Both the position numbers and the translations under genes were made by a program. From assembly GCF_052057775.1 (NCBI RefSeq), contig NZ_CP195121.1, positions 1,550,001 to 1,614,000 on the forward strand: DNA of 64,000 nucleotides, read 5' to 3'. The notes below the pieces were generated by a model that searched no databases, was not told the origin of the DNA, and saw nothing but the letters and a program-made list of their open reading frames with translations. Positions 36,734 to 45,581 of the stretch are shown piece by piece (positions within the stretch are counted from its first letter, which is position 1; every line of letters begins with the position of its first letter). This DNA comes from Methanococcoides sp052057775 (GTDB taxonomy: Archaea > Halobacteriota > Methanosarcinia > Methanosarcinales > Methanosarcinaceae).

Positions 36734-37330
36734 TCAGGGCTGGAGAGTCCCTCTCAGGACTACCAGTTCTTCAAAGAAGCAGTTATTATCACTGCCACAG
36801 TCATCAACTTTGAACCCCTGCTCTTCCATGTGTTCCCTGACCTGTTCGATGCCAGTGAGCGAGGATATAAGGATAAGTACCATTCCGTTGTGGTTGAGGT
36901 ATTCAGGTACTTCTTCAATGAAACGGTTTACAGAATCCCTGCCGTCAGGTCCGCCGTCAAAGGCATAATTAAGCCATCCCGGGACCTTTTCATCTTCTGC
37001 AGTGGGTAGGTATGGTGGATTGAAAAGGATAAGATCGAACTTTGTTCCGGTCCTGAAACAATTGAACATGTCTGCCCTGATGACCTCGACGCTGTTGGAC
37101 CGTGCACAAGCGGCTGCAATAGGGCTTATCTCGGTAGCGATCAGGTCAACTTCAACATTTGTCTGAAGGACCGCTGAAACGAATCCGGTGCCTGCGCCGA
37201 CCTCCAGTACTTTCATTCCGTGCTTTGCATTATCAATTGCAACATCGGCAAGCAGGTAGGAATCTTCGGCAGGATCGTAGACCTGTTCATCAAGTTCTAT
37301 GTCTGCGTTCCGGTAGTTGATCGTAACCAT
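36734..37330 (-). CDS. HemK/Mtq2-like class I methyltransferase
   Basis: A 198-residue SAM-dependent methyltransferase. The SAM-binding glycine motif VLEVGAGTGFVSAVL and the catalytic NPPY (LILFNPPYLPT) are present, the latter typical of N5-glutamine methyltransferases. The short single-domain form matches archaeal and eukaryotic Mtq2, which methylates the GGQ glutamine of release factor aRF1/eRF1. The start is 4 bp after the rsmA stop, so it is the last gene of the L21e-rpoF-DUF655-rsmA-hemK run found in many archaea. The substrate is inferred from the family. Confidence 0.88.
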   Translation of the reverse strand: MVTINYRNADIELDEQVYDPAEDSYLLADVAIDNAKHGMKVLEVGAGTGFVSAVLQTNVEVDLIATEISPIAAACARSNSVEVIRADMFNCFRTGTKFDLILFNPPYLPTAEDEKVPGWLNYAFDGGPDGRDSVNRFIEEVPEYLNHNGMVLILISSLTGIEQVREHMEEQGFKVDDCGSDNNCFFEELVVLRGTLQP

Positions 37331-37334
37331 GGTC

Positions 37335-38147
37335 TTACATCTTGTTCTTCATTCTGCAGATCTGGTTCGCGATATCTGCCAGTTCATGTGGCTCGAGGTT
37401 CTCGGCACGTTTGCTAATGAGCTCTTCCGGTAGTTTATTGACTATCTGCTTGATGTCAGGTACTTTCAGCAAATGGTTGCCTTTGACAATCGAATTCCTG
37501 AGCTTTTTACGCCTCTGGAGGAAGCCGGCTGTCACAAGGTTCAGGAAGAATTCCGGGTCATCAACCTGGAATGGTGCCGGACGTGGGACTATCTTAACGA
37601 CCGCAGACCAGACTTCGGGAGGTGGTGAGAATGCGGAAGGGGGTATCTTCATTATGACGGATGCATCGGCAAAGTAATAGGTGTTTACTGATAGCCTGCT
37701 GTAATCTTCAGTATTGGCTTTAGCGACCATCCTCTGTGCGAACTCATACTGGTACATCAGTATGCCCAGTTCAAAATCCTGTTCAAAGAGCTTGAAAGTA
37801 ATGGGTGAGGATATGGAGTATGGCAGATTTGCAACAACTTTGTTGAACTTCGGAAGATCGACCTTCAGCACGTCGCTGTGTATGACCTCAAGTTTTTTGT
37901 TTTCCGGGAAACGGTCATGAAGGACATCCACAAGCTGCGGGTCAAGCTCTATGACTATGACCTTTCCTGCCTTTTCAAGAAGTCGTTCTGTAAGGTTCCC
38001 GATGCCACCTCCGATCTCAAGGACAACATCATCTTCGGTTAGATTTGCCTCTTTGACAATGGAATTCAGGATCCTTTCATCTATCAAAAAGTGTTGGTCA
38101 TGGCATCCTCCGCGGATGCCATATTTCTGAAGAATTTTTCTTACCAA
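37335..38147 (-). CDS. rsmA: 16S rRNA dimethyladenosine transferase RsmA/KsgA
   Basis: A 270-residue rRNA adenine dimethylase. QHFLIDERILNSIVKEA, the SAM motif VLEIGGGIGNLTERLL and the catalytic NLPYSISSPITFKL are all in place. It dimethylates the two adjacent adenines in helix 45 near the 3' end of 16S rRNA during 30S maturation. It sits in a conserved archaeal translation cluster on the minus strand, 17 bp after the DUF655 gene and 4 bp before the HemK-like gene. Confidence 0.95.
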   Translation of the reverse strand: MVRKILQKYGIRGGCHDQHFLIDERILNSIVKEANLTEDDVVLEIGGGIGNLTERLLEKAGKVIVIELDPQLVDVLHDRFPENKKLEVIHSDVLKVDLPKFNKVVANLPYSISSPITFKLFEQDFELGILMYQYEFAQRMVAKANTEDYSRLSVNTYYFADASVIMKIPPSAFSPPPEVWSAVVKIVPRPAPFQVDDPEFFLNLVTAGFLQRRKKLRNSIVKGNHLLKVPDIKQIVNKLPEELISKRAENLEPHELADIANQICRMKNKM

Positions 38148-38164
38148 GGCTATTACACCTGTGC

Positions 38165-38761
38165 TCAGTCATTTTTTGGACGATAAGGTGCTGCTGTAAA
38201 GAGCCTGTATTTGATGTTATCATCTTTAAGCTCTTCAAGTATGCGGTTCACCAGTATCTTTTCCGGAGTATGTACTCCTCCTACCCTGTCATGAAGGTCA
38301 TTAAGGCTCTTGAACTCGCCTTTCTTACGCTCGTCGATTATAGCCCACATAAGCTTCTTTCCGATACCTGGCAGAAGCTCAAGCATATGCAGCCTTGTTG
38401 TTATTGGATGTGCGTCGTTGAAGAACTTCACGAACTTCTCTTCCTGGTGTCTGACGCATTCCTCAAGTACATGGGGTAGTTCAAGCTCTGCACCATGGCT
38501 CAGGTCTGCATAGTGAATCCTGTGTTTAACGTGGTCGATAACATCGCGTTCCCCGTCACCAATGTAAACGCGGGATTGTATCTGTGGACTTGTACCCTCT
38601 TTTGGAACAAGCTCCATAAGTACAAAATGTTTGTCACCAATTGCCTGGACCAGAGGTTTCTTCTGGTACGATGGGCGCTTGTCTGTTGTACTGCCGTATG
38701 GCAGATAATCAAGAATCCATGCGTAATCCTCTTTATCAGGTGATGTTCCCCTCTTTCTCAT
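38165..38761 (-). CDS. DUF655 protein with OB-like and helix-hairpin-helix parts
   Basis: Start at the ATG at 38761 (MRKRGTSPDKEDYAWILDYLPYG), 8 bp after a strong GGGAGGA site; a longer frame upstream lacks this support. The 198-residue protein has a predicted beta-rich N-terminal half (HFVLMELVPKEG...RVYIGDGERD) and a helix-hairpin-helix motif LLPGIGKKLMWAIIDERKKG, so nucleic-acid binding is likely. DUF655 is an archaeal family always found near ksgA, rpoF and L21e, which points to ribosome biogenesis, but its biochemical role is not known. Confidence 0.88.
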   Translation of the reverse strand: MRKRGTSPDKEDYAWILDYLPYGSTTDKRPSYQKKPLVQAIGDKHFVLMELVPKEGTSPQIQSRVYIGDGERDVIDHVKHRIHYADLSHGAELELPHVLEECVRHQEEKFVKFFNDAHPITTRLHMLELLPGIGKKLMWAIIDERKKGEFKSLNDLHDRVGGVHTPEKILVNRILEELKDDNIKYRLFTAAPYRPKND

Positions 38762-38834
38762 AGTATGTCCTCCCGTATGTTGTGCATCGATGATGGAACT
38801 TACATTTTCCATCAAAAAAAAGTTAAGTATGAAA

Positions 38835-39188
38835 TTATTCCATTGACTCGAGGACCAGACCCAGGATCGTATCCAGTTCTTCTTCGGTCAAAGTAAATCT
38901 TTCTTTTGCGTATAGTGCCCTTAGCTCATCTCTGCTCTGAGGTATGATATCAGCAATGTGTACTGCTATATCAGGTTTCATTTTCTCAAGCTCGAGAAGT
39001 TTGTTCACAAGTTCTCTGGACTTTTCTGCACTGATCCTTGCGAACATATCTGCATGGTTGATGGCCTTGCGTAGTTCATATCCCAGTTCTTCGCCACGCT
39101 CCGTGCGCTCTTCCATTATACTATTAAGTATTTCCTTGACTTCGGGAACAGTCAATAACTCTTCACTCTGAATTTGTTTGACTATCAT
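38835..39188 (-). CDS. rpoF: RNA polymerase subunit F (Rpb4 homologue)
   Basis: A 117-residue helical protein matching archaeal RpoF: N-terminal tip-binding strand (MIVKQIQSEELLTVPEVKEIL), central helices and the HRDC-like end (LRALYAKERFTLTEEELDTILGLV). With subunit E (Rpb7, not in the window) it forms the polymerase stalk, which helps open-complex formation and binds nascent RNA. Placement between L21e and DUF655 is the usual archaeal order and supports the call. Confidence 0.93.
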   Translation of the reverse strand: MIVKQIQSEELLTVPEVKEILNSIMEERTERGEELGYELRKAINHADMFARISAEKSRELVNKLLELEKMKPDIAVHIADIIPQSRDELRALYAKERFTLTEEELDTILGLVLESME

Positions 39189-39351
39189 TAAAATACACTC
39201 TTTGAAATTAAGTATGATTACTGTTGTTAGGGCTACAGATGTAGCAGAAGTAATCTCTCAAATAGATGTCTACATAGATATATCTAACGATAATATCTAT
39301 CGGTGTCCTAATGAGTCAGTGTCCAGACTATTGCTAGCCTGGAGCATCAAC

Positions 39352-39648
39352 TTAGTTGTATTTCTGTGGTTTAAGGTGCTGTGGCAGGGAGATGATCTCT
39401 TTCATGGAGTTTCCATCCCTGACCTGCAAAAGGTAAGCCCTTCCACGCTGTCCGGTGACCTTAGCGGTCTTTCCCTGGAACTTTGGGTTTGGCATTCCCT
39501 TCTGTACGCTTGGGTCAATGTCGATGTGGACCATCTGTCCTGCATCGAATTCCTGAATGGCCTTGCTTACAGGGGAGAGTCCTCTTTCCCTTACAGTCTT
39601 CTTCAATTTGTACCTTGTACAGCATCTTTCACCGTGTGATGTTGGCAT
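39352..39648 (-). CDS. rpl21e: 50S ribosomal protein L21e
   Basis: Start at the ATG at 39648 (MPTSHGERCCTRYKLKK), which directly follows GGAGGAAAATA; the frame extends upstream into pus10 but without a start signal. The 98-residue basic protein has the L21e core VHIDIDPSVQKGMPNPKFQGKTAKV and GQRGRAYLLQV. It is a component of the large ribosomal subunit shared by archaea and eukaryotes. It lies between pus10 and rpoF; its short intergenic leader may carry its own promoter. Confidence 0.95.
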   Translation of the reverse strand: MPTSHGERCCTRYKLKKTVRERGLSPVSKAIQEFDAGQMVHIDIDPSVQKGMPNPKFQGKTAKVTGQRGRAYLLQVRDGNSMKEIISLPQHLKPQKYN

Positions 39649-39713
39649 TATTTTCCTCCGTTGTTCAGGTCGTGGATAAGACCTATGTTTGATTAATCTG
39701 ATGGTTTGCCGAT

Positions 39714-41006
39714 TTAGATATCGACTCCGATAACATCCAGCTCGGCAACAGTTGCCTGTGTTCCGATAAGCCCTGTAAGGCTTGGCACTGTTCTGCCTTC
39801 GTCGCCGGATACAAGTTCCTTGACATAAAGACCACCCTCGCAATGCACCTCGATCATTGCATAGTCTTCTGTCAGTTCGTTAAGCTTCATGTCATGAACA
39901 GTTCGCTTACGTACCAGATCTGCCCTTCTGTGGGACACGCGCTGTGGTGTTCTCTGGCCGATCTTTGCACCAATAAGTTCGTTGATCGCTGATCTGAGCT
40001 TCTCTTCTGGAATTTGCTCTTTGAATGTAACTTTAAGGTTATAAACTTTATCCGCCTTTGAGGTTTTCAGAACCTCGATAGTGCCTTTCTCTGTAAAGGT
40101 CAGTCCTGTTACTTCGATCTTGCCATCAGCGCGCTCGTTGATCTGTTTCTCAACTTCCTTCAGGTCACATGTCCTGAGCATTGGCTCGACAGCTTCCACA
40201 ACGAAAGGTCTGCCTGTACCAAGCATCAGTGCATCGATGTCCTCGCGTCCTGCACCGTGGAACTTAGTGTCCTTGCATTGAAGTGCTTCGATAACAGGGT
40301 CTTTGGTAAGTTCATCGACGGATTCAGGGTACTGCTTTCCGGTGTCGTTGCATGCCTCACATCCTCTTCCTTTGCATGAGCGACATGGCCAGCGGGTCTG
40401 CGGGATGGTACGTACGAACTTCCTGTACCTTCCAAGGATGTAGACCGACCTGATCTGAAGAATTACTTCATCATTGGCAAGGTCAAGTGTCACAAGTATA
40501 TCAGGTGTCTCAAGCTCAACCTCTTTGTTCGTCCTTTTTGCAATGAGTTTTCCCACTTCACGGTTAAGTTCTGACTTGAGCTGCTCAGCATGGGTGGCTT
40601 CGGACTCGGTCCAGAGGATCTCCTCGTTCTCGCTCAGGAGCCCGCTCATCTTTGTTCCCACAAGGAATGTGGAATACTCATAGTCCTTTAATGCATTCTC
40701 GGCCTTTTCAGCCCAGTCATCCAGTTTCTCAAAAAGTCCCAGGCATACCCAGCATTTCTCATCTTCGCCTTCTTTTCTCAGTGATTTGCGGGCGTTGACA
40801 CTTGAGCTGCTCAGCTCTTCAAGTATCTCCTTATCGCCTTCATCTTTCCTCAGGCGGTCGCCTTCCATAGCAAGTGCCAGCTTTACGGCACTTCCTCTTT
40901 CATCATTGGTAAGTCCTGTGGAGAGCTTTGCGAACTGTCTTCCCATACAGTGGTCACAAATAGGTCCTTCCAGGATTATCTTCTTTGCAGTATCGAGTAT
41001 GTTCAC
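39714..41006 (-). CDS. pus10: tRNA pseudouridine synthase Pus10
   Basis: A 430-residue Pus10 with an N-terminal THUMP-like region holding zinc-site cysteines (CDHCMGRQF and CWVCLG) and a C-terminal pseudouridine synthase domain. The catalytic aspartate lies in GAGREDIDALMLGTGRPFV. A second cysteine cluster (CRSCKGRGCEAC) is present. Archaeal Pus10 makes pseudouridine 54 and 55 in the T loop of tRNA. The next gene upstream, trmY, encodes the enzyme that methylates pseudouridine 54, and the two are separated by only 20 bp, so they act in sequence from one transcript. Confidence 0.94.
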   Translation of the reverse strand: MNILDTAKKIILEGPICDHCMGRQFAKLSTGLTNDERGSAVKLALAMEGDRLRKDEGDKEILEELSSSSVNARKSLRKEGEDEKCWVCLGLFEKLDDWAEKAENALKDYEYSTFLVGTKMSGLLSENEEILWTESEATHAEQLKSELNREVGKLIAKRTNKEVELETPDILVTLDLANDEVILQIRSVYILGRYRKFVRTIPQTRWPCRSCKGRGCEACNDTGKQYPESVDELTKDPVIEALQCKDTKFHGAGREDIDALMLGTGRPFVVEAVEPMLRTCDLKEVEKQINERADGKIEVTGLTFTEKGTIEVLKTSKADKVYNLKVTFKEQIPEEKLRSAINELIGAKIGQRTPQRVSHRRADLVRKRTVHDMKLNELTEDYAMIEVHCEGGLYVKELVSGDEGRTVPSLTGLIGTQATVAELDVIGVDI

Positions 41007-41026
41007 CTGTTCACTTCCTTGTTCCT

Positions 41027-41638
41027 TTATTGGCGGACCTTCCCTGCGATTGTCCTGTCTATCTCGTTATTTATCAGTATTATGCAGTGATCTGCATGTA
41101 GTGGTATAGGGCCCAGTGAGATCGTCTCTGCTCCCTTTTCATCTATCATCCGCTCTTCCTCTTCTGTGACACCTACGTGGTCACCCAGGATGAAAACAGC
41201 ATCATCGTTAAGGTCCGTCATCTCACGGATATCTTTTCCATCTTCATGAAGGTAGATGAACCTGCGTCCTTTTTCACTGAACTCGGACAGGAGTGTATCA
41301 AGTCCTCCATTTCTTATGAAAACGCCAGGCGTGGAGCGTGTCTCTCTGTCCCCTGCTTCCTTCTGGAGTGCCTTTTTGATAAGCGAGCCCGCGCTTCTTT
41401 CATCAGGGTTCAGGTAGCGTATGTGCTCACCGTCGAAGCGTATTATCTTTCCCGGCTCCGGGTCACCAAGCATCACAAGGTGTACCTGTACATCCCTTCT
41501 CAGGTCATGGGATAAGAACAACGATGAGTTGATGCACCTGCAAAGGATATCCATGCGGCCGGCTGAGCCGGGCATGTCGTTAAGGGAAAAGTCGCCTTTT
41601 GTTACAGCTTTATGGGCAATTATCACAAAATCTCGCAT
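41027..41638 (-). CDS. trmY: tRNA (pseudouridine-54 N1) methyltransferase TrmY
   Basis: A 203-residue SPOUT-class methyltransferase. The N-terminus MRDFVIIAHKAVTKGDFSLND and the knot region VFILGDHVGVTEEEE and ISLGPIPLHADHCIILINNEID match TrmY. It adds the N1 methyl group to pseudouridine 54, giving m1-pseudouridine, the archaeal stand-in for ribothymidine. It is directly upstream of pus10, which makes the substrate base. Confidence 0.94.
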   Translation of the reverse strand: MRDFVIIAHKAVTKGDFSLNDMPGSAGRMDILCRCINSSLFLSHDLRRDVQVHLVMLGDPEPGKIIRFDGEHIRYLNPDERSAGSLIKKALQKEAGDRETRSTPGVFIRNGGLDTLLSEFSEKGRRFIYLHEDGKDIREMTDLNDDAVFILGDHVGVTEEEERMIDEKGAETISLGPIPLHADHCIILINNEIDRTIAGKVRQ

Positions 41639-41893
41639 TTTTTAGGGTCCTGTCTTGTTATTGGTGATAGCTATTCCTATTAGATGGATCTAATGCACCT
41701 TCAATAACACTAATATTTATACTATGTGCATTCCGGAATGGTTCATAATAAAGGAGATAGGATAAAAACATATCTGCTTTGGTCAGAATTGCAGCAGTAT
41801 TAATTATATGGTTGCATTAATATCTTTCCTGATATTTACGGCCTTATCCTTATTTTATACGATCGCCGATCCTATCCGGCCATCGTTATAATA

Positions 41894-42916
41894 TTACCGT
41901 ACCCTGTTCACAATGCCCCTGAACAGTCTTCCTAGTATGTCCGATCCTGTTATTACGATCTTTTCAGGATCTTCATCGTTCCAGTAAAGTATAAGGTCGT
42001 TATCGATGACATCGTCCTCAGAGTCTACCGGATAGACCTTCAGTTTGTGGATAACATCCCCGATCTTCTCTTTTGGACTTTTTACTATTATGGGGACATG
42101 GCAATACCTTAGAGGATAGAAAGGCCTTCTGTAGATCGCATCACGTATGAAGGATGTAGAATCGATCGCTACAATAGGATTATCTTCCTTGTCAACCGCG
42201 ATGATCCATTTTTTGGCAGGCCGGGCTATCTTCTCAAGCAGTTCCTCGAACTCAGGAGTCCCAATATTCGGAAAGATGGGTCTGTCGTTGTATGTTTCAA
42301 TCTCTATTATGGAATTCTGGTCTATAATCGAACCTTCCTGTTTTATACTAAGGTCATCAAGTGACAGGAAGTTCAGAGCACCAACTCCTTCCATCATATC
42401 AATGTCGCTTGTTTCTGATATGATGTGCTTCTGAAGCATGATCCTCAGGGAAGTTTCCTTGAAAAATTCAAGTTTCTCCTTTCCGAGCCATCTGTCAAGG
42501 ACAATTGCGGAAGGCTTTGTAACAGGATACAACAGAGCTAAGTAAAATCTCACAAGGGGTGTCAGTGAAGCTCCCATCTTCAGGGCGTTCCTTGTGAAAT
42601 ATGCTTGTGGAAGTATCTCTCCGAAACAGGTGATGAATACTGTTGAGAATATAAATGCAGAGCTACCGATCATTACAGAGTCTGTTAGAAGTGTAAGCAA
42701 TACGTTGACACCTACATTACCCCACAATAATGTGGAAAGGAGCAAATGCGGGTCCTTCCTTAATTTCAGTACCTTCTTTGCATTTATGTTGCCGGCTTCG
42801 GCCTCTATCTCAAGCCTGAGGCGGCTTAGACCAAAAAGACCGATCGTCAACCCGGAAAACAGTGCAGACTGGCTCAGACAAAGAACAATAAGTAACCAGA
42901 TAATGATATCATTCAT
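41894..42916 (-). CDS. CNNM/DUF21 membrane protein with CBS-like region
   Basis: A 340-residue protein. The first 160 residues carry the four membrane helices of the CNNM (DUF21) domain, with SALFSGLTIGLFGLSRLRLE and FITCFGEILPQAYF. The C-terminal half resembles a Bateman (paired CBS) module (NDRPIFPNIGTPEFEELLE, WIIAVDKEDNPIVAIDSTSF). Members (CorB/CorC, eukaryotic CNNM) move or regulate Mg2+ and sometimes Na+. There is no CorC HlyC-type domain. Single gene; ATP or AMP control through CBS is known for the family but not shown here. Confidence 0.85.
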   Translation of the reverse strand: MNDIIIWLLIVLCLSQSALFSGLTIGLFGLSRLRLEIEAEAGNINAKKVLKLRKDPHLLLSTLLWGNVGVNVLLTLLTDSVMIGSSAFIFSTVFITCFGEILPQAYFTRNALKMGASLTPLVRFYLALLYPVTKPSAIVLDRWLGKEKLEFFKETSLRIMLQKHIISETSDIDMMEGVGALNFLSLDDLSIKQEGSIIDQNSIIEIETYNDRPIFPNIGTPEFEELLEKIARPAKKWIIAVDKEDNPIVAIDSTSFIRDAIYRRPFYPLRYCHVPIIVKSPKEKIGDVIHKLKVYPVDSEDDVIDNDLILYWNDEDPEKIVITGSDILGRLFRGIVNRVR

Positions 42917-43094
42917 GATTTAGTGTTTCACTCCAGATAAGAAACGTTGTTGAATATAATACATCGGCACAAAATAAAACCGTTTCTATTTTATTTGATT
43001 GCCCGGAGCTTTGTTTTTTGGCAATGGCTGAAAGTGTATATAACCCATCATCATCAATCTTTGTTTTAGGGAGGGTTTATTCGGGAGTATTTAA

Positions 43095-43752
43095 GTGAAA
43101 CTTTCTGGGACACGTTTTGCACAAAGAAGAGGTTGTCTGCTTATATCTATTGTTATCGTATCAATTGTTTCAATAATATCCGGCCCTGACAGAATCACTG
43201 ATGGAATCCTATTTTATTGAGATAGAGAGCATAGAATCTTACATTGCAGGTGACCACTATGAAATGGTGGGAACAGGTTAACTGCGTGTAAGTGAATACG
43301 ATGATGAAATTGACATTTCCCTTATTATCACGAAGGACACAATAATAGCAGATTTCCTGCAAAAGGGCAGGTATGCTGCAGTGGATGACAGTGCTTTTGA
43401 ACTGGACATATATTTCGCACCCTGGTTCAGTATCCCTCTTGAGAATACACAACTTAAAATCACTCTGCCGTATGATATAGATTCTGTGGAACCTGAGCCT
43501 TTATCCATGAAACCAACTCTTCACTGGGATCAGGCACCTTCAAACGTGGTGGTAACAGGAACGCAGAAAAAAGGGAACTGGTTGGTGTATGGAGTGGTTT
43601 TGGTTATTCTGGCAGGTATCGGGTATATGGTGTACAGGAAGAGAGGGATGCAGATCGATACAGAAGGGCTGAATGCATGGAAGGATAAAGGTTCCGAGGC
43701 TTTTGGCGAGATGATGTCAAAGGCAAAGGGGATGAGAGATAAGAAAAAGTAA
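43095..43752 (+). pseudogene. Broken secreted, membrane-anchored protein
   Basis: A GTG at 43095 after GGGAG opens a signal-peptide frame (KLSGTRFAQRRGCLLISIVIVSIVSI) that stops just after 43200. The rest of the protein is in another frame and is interrupted by TAA at 43279-43281. It then continues LRVSEYDDEIDISLIITKD through a membrane helix (NWLVYGVVLVILAGIGYMVY) to a basic end at 43752. So at least one frameshift near 43180-43200 and one in-frame stop break what looks like one envelope protein of about 215 residues. The intact part from 43381 is what gene callers would report. Family unknown. A sequencing or assembly error could also produce this pattern. Confidence 0.65.
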
Positions 43753-43905
43753 ATCGAGACAAAAAGGCCAAACTGACAGGAAGCTAAGCAAGCCGTCTCC
43801 GTCTCTCTCAGGATGAAATTTCTGAGAGGGCTGTAAGGGCCTGCTATTCAGAACATTTTGATTAAACATCGTCCTGCCCGGACAGCAAAAAACCCGGATC
43901 GATGA

Positions 43906-44811
43906 TCAGCCTTTCCCGCGGGTCGTTGTCTTTCCGGTCTTGTAGTTCTTCTCAGCGTATTCAATGATCATGCCTGCAATATCTTTTCCTGTTGCAGCCT
44001 CTATTCCTTTTAGCCCGGGCGATGAGTTCACTTCCATTACAAGAGGGCCGTGATTGGAACGTAAAAGATCGACACCGGCAACATTGAGTCCCATGATCTT
44101 TGCGGCACGTACGGCGGTTGATCTCTCTTCAGGTGTGATCCTGATGACCTCTGCTGAGCCACCTCTGTGGATGTTCGAACGGAATTCCCCTTTTGGTGCC
44201 TGCCTTTTCATGGCTGCGACCACTTTCCCGCCTATGACAAAACAGCGGATATCAGCTCCGCTTGCTTCCCTGATATATTCCTGGACAAGGATGTTCGCTT
44301 TTACACCCATGAAGCCTTCTATTACGCTTTCTGCGGCTTTTTGTGTTTCTGCAAGCACCACACCTATCCCCTGGGTACCTTCGAGCAGTTTAACAACAAG
44401 AGGTGCACCGCCGACCATTTCGATAACATCCTTGATGTCATCCGGCTTGCTGGCATAACCTGTTACAGGAAGGCCTATTCCTTTGCGGGAGAGCAGCTGC
44501 AGGGATCGAAGCTTGTCACGGGAACGGGTGATGGCAACTGATTCGTTCAGGGGGAACACACCCATCATTTCGAATTGTCTCAGGACAGCAGTACCATAGA
44601 AAGTCACAGATGCGCCTATACGCGGGATAACAACATCAAAGTCGTCAAGTTCCTCTCCTTTATAGTGGATGGAAGGCTTATGCGATGTTATGTTCATGTA
44701 AGCTCTCAGCACATCAATTACCTGGATCTGGTGGCCTCTTTCTTCTGCTGCCTCGATCAGGCGCTGGGATGAGTATAGCTTGCGATTTCTTGATAATAAC
44801 GCGATCTTCAT
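43906..44811 (-). CDS. rimK: RimK-type ATP-grasp ligase
   Basis: A 301-residue ATP-grasp protein. MKIALLSRNRKLYSSQRLIEAA, then PLVVKLLEGTQGIGVVLAE (ATP-binding loop), ASGADIRCFVIGGKVVAAMKR and the Mg-binding VMEVNSSPGLKGIE are typical. RimK adds glutamate residues to ribosomal protein S6 in bacteria; archaeal relatives include the ligases CofF and MptN, which add glutamate to coenzyme F420 or tetrahydrosarcinapterin. Because this is a methanogen, a coenzyme substrate is a serious alternative to ribosomal protein. It overlaps the upstream retropepsin-like gene by 4 bp. Confidence 0.88.
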   Translation of the reverse strand: MKIALLSRNRKLYSSQRLIEAAEERGHQIQVIDVLRAYMNITSHKPSIHYKGEELDDFDVVIPRIGASVTFYGTAVLRQFEMMGVFPLNESVAITRSRDKLRSLQLLSRKGIGLPVTGYASKPDDIKDVIEMVGGAPLVVKLLEGTQGIGVVLAETQKAAESVIEGFMGVKANILVQEYIREASGADIRCFVIGGKVVAAMKRQAPKGEFRSNIHRGGSAEVIRITPEERSTAVRAAKIMGLNVAGVDLLRSNHGPLVMEVNSSPGLKGIEAATGKDIAGMIIEYAEKNYKTGKTTTRGKG

Positions 44812-45290
44812 TTATCAGCCTCTGTTTTTTGTTTGTATATGCTGCGTGCGTCAAGTTTTCCGTTCATGTATGATGCTGTCGGATCTACGATTGCCCTATC
44901 TTCCATTGCGCTGCGTCCCAGTAACATCCTGAAACGCATGGTATCACGATCGGTAAGTGTTATTTCAATGGGGTAGCGCTGAGATGCGATAACAACATCT
45001 GTTTCGATAACATAACGCATTTCACTATGGCCGCCGGAGTCAGTGACCCGCCGCCGGTCCTTCAGGGGTGCTATGCATTCGATCTGAAGGTCCTGGTCCT
45101 TCTGTATGGGATGGACCCGGAAACGGACCATTTCGATACCATTCTCCGTGTAATGTTCCACATTGAATGCATGCAATGCGGATGTTCTGGCGCCAGTGTC
45201 CACTTTGGCTTTTATAGCAGGCAATCCGAGGTCCGGTAATGCAACCCACTCTCTCCAGCCAAGCATCAATCTCTGTTCTTCTTTTAACAT
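44808..45290 (-). CDS. RimB-like retropepsin-fold protein (ATP-dependent zinc protease family)
   Basis: The start is placed at the ATG at 45290 (MLKEEQRLMLGWREWVALP); a TTG at 45302 is also in frame. The 160-residue protein carries the aspartic-protease-like motif VDTGARTSALHA and the conserved RRVTDSGGHSEMRYV and MRFRMLLGRSAMEDRAIVDP blocks of the family annotated as ATP-dependent zinc protease. In Pseudomonas a relative (RimB) processes RimK-added glutamate tails. The 4-bp overlap with rimK supports a ligase-protease pair that adds and trims glutamates. Confidence 0.85.
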   Translation of the reverse strand: MLKEEQRLMLGWREWVALPDLGLPAIKAKVDTGARTSALHAFNVEHYTENGIEMVRFRVHPIQKDQDLQIECIAPLKDRRRVTDSGGHSEMRYVIETDVVIASQRYPIEITLTDRDTMRFRMLLGRSAMEDRAIVDPTASYMNGKLDARSIYKQKTEADK

Positions 45291-45581
45291 AAGTATTTTC
45301 AAAGTGTGATATTTTCCTGATCAATTGTTCATAAAGCCTTTTACAGCAAAATCCCATGGTATGGGAACAATTGTTCATTTCGCACTGTTCTGTAATTGCA
45401 GGAGCAATTTACAAGTTTAAGTCAGATACCAGTGAAATTCGGGTACATGTACCCAGTTTATGATGAGTGATATCGAATTAAAACCGAAAAGAGCATTTAA
45501 GTATAAATTAAGTTTGGTAAGATGAAGGGTAAGACTACCCTTTCGATCTTAAATTTATGAAAAATATATTTCAGAACGGTT

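Noticed and set aside
43279..43281. Read-through of the stop as pyrrolysine
   Set aside because: Pyrrolysine is coded by TAG; this stop is TAA. The frameshift upstream also needs another explanation.
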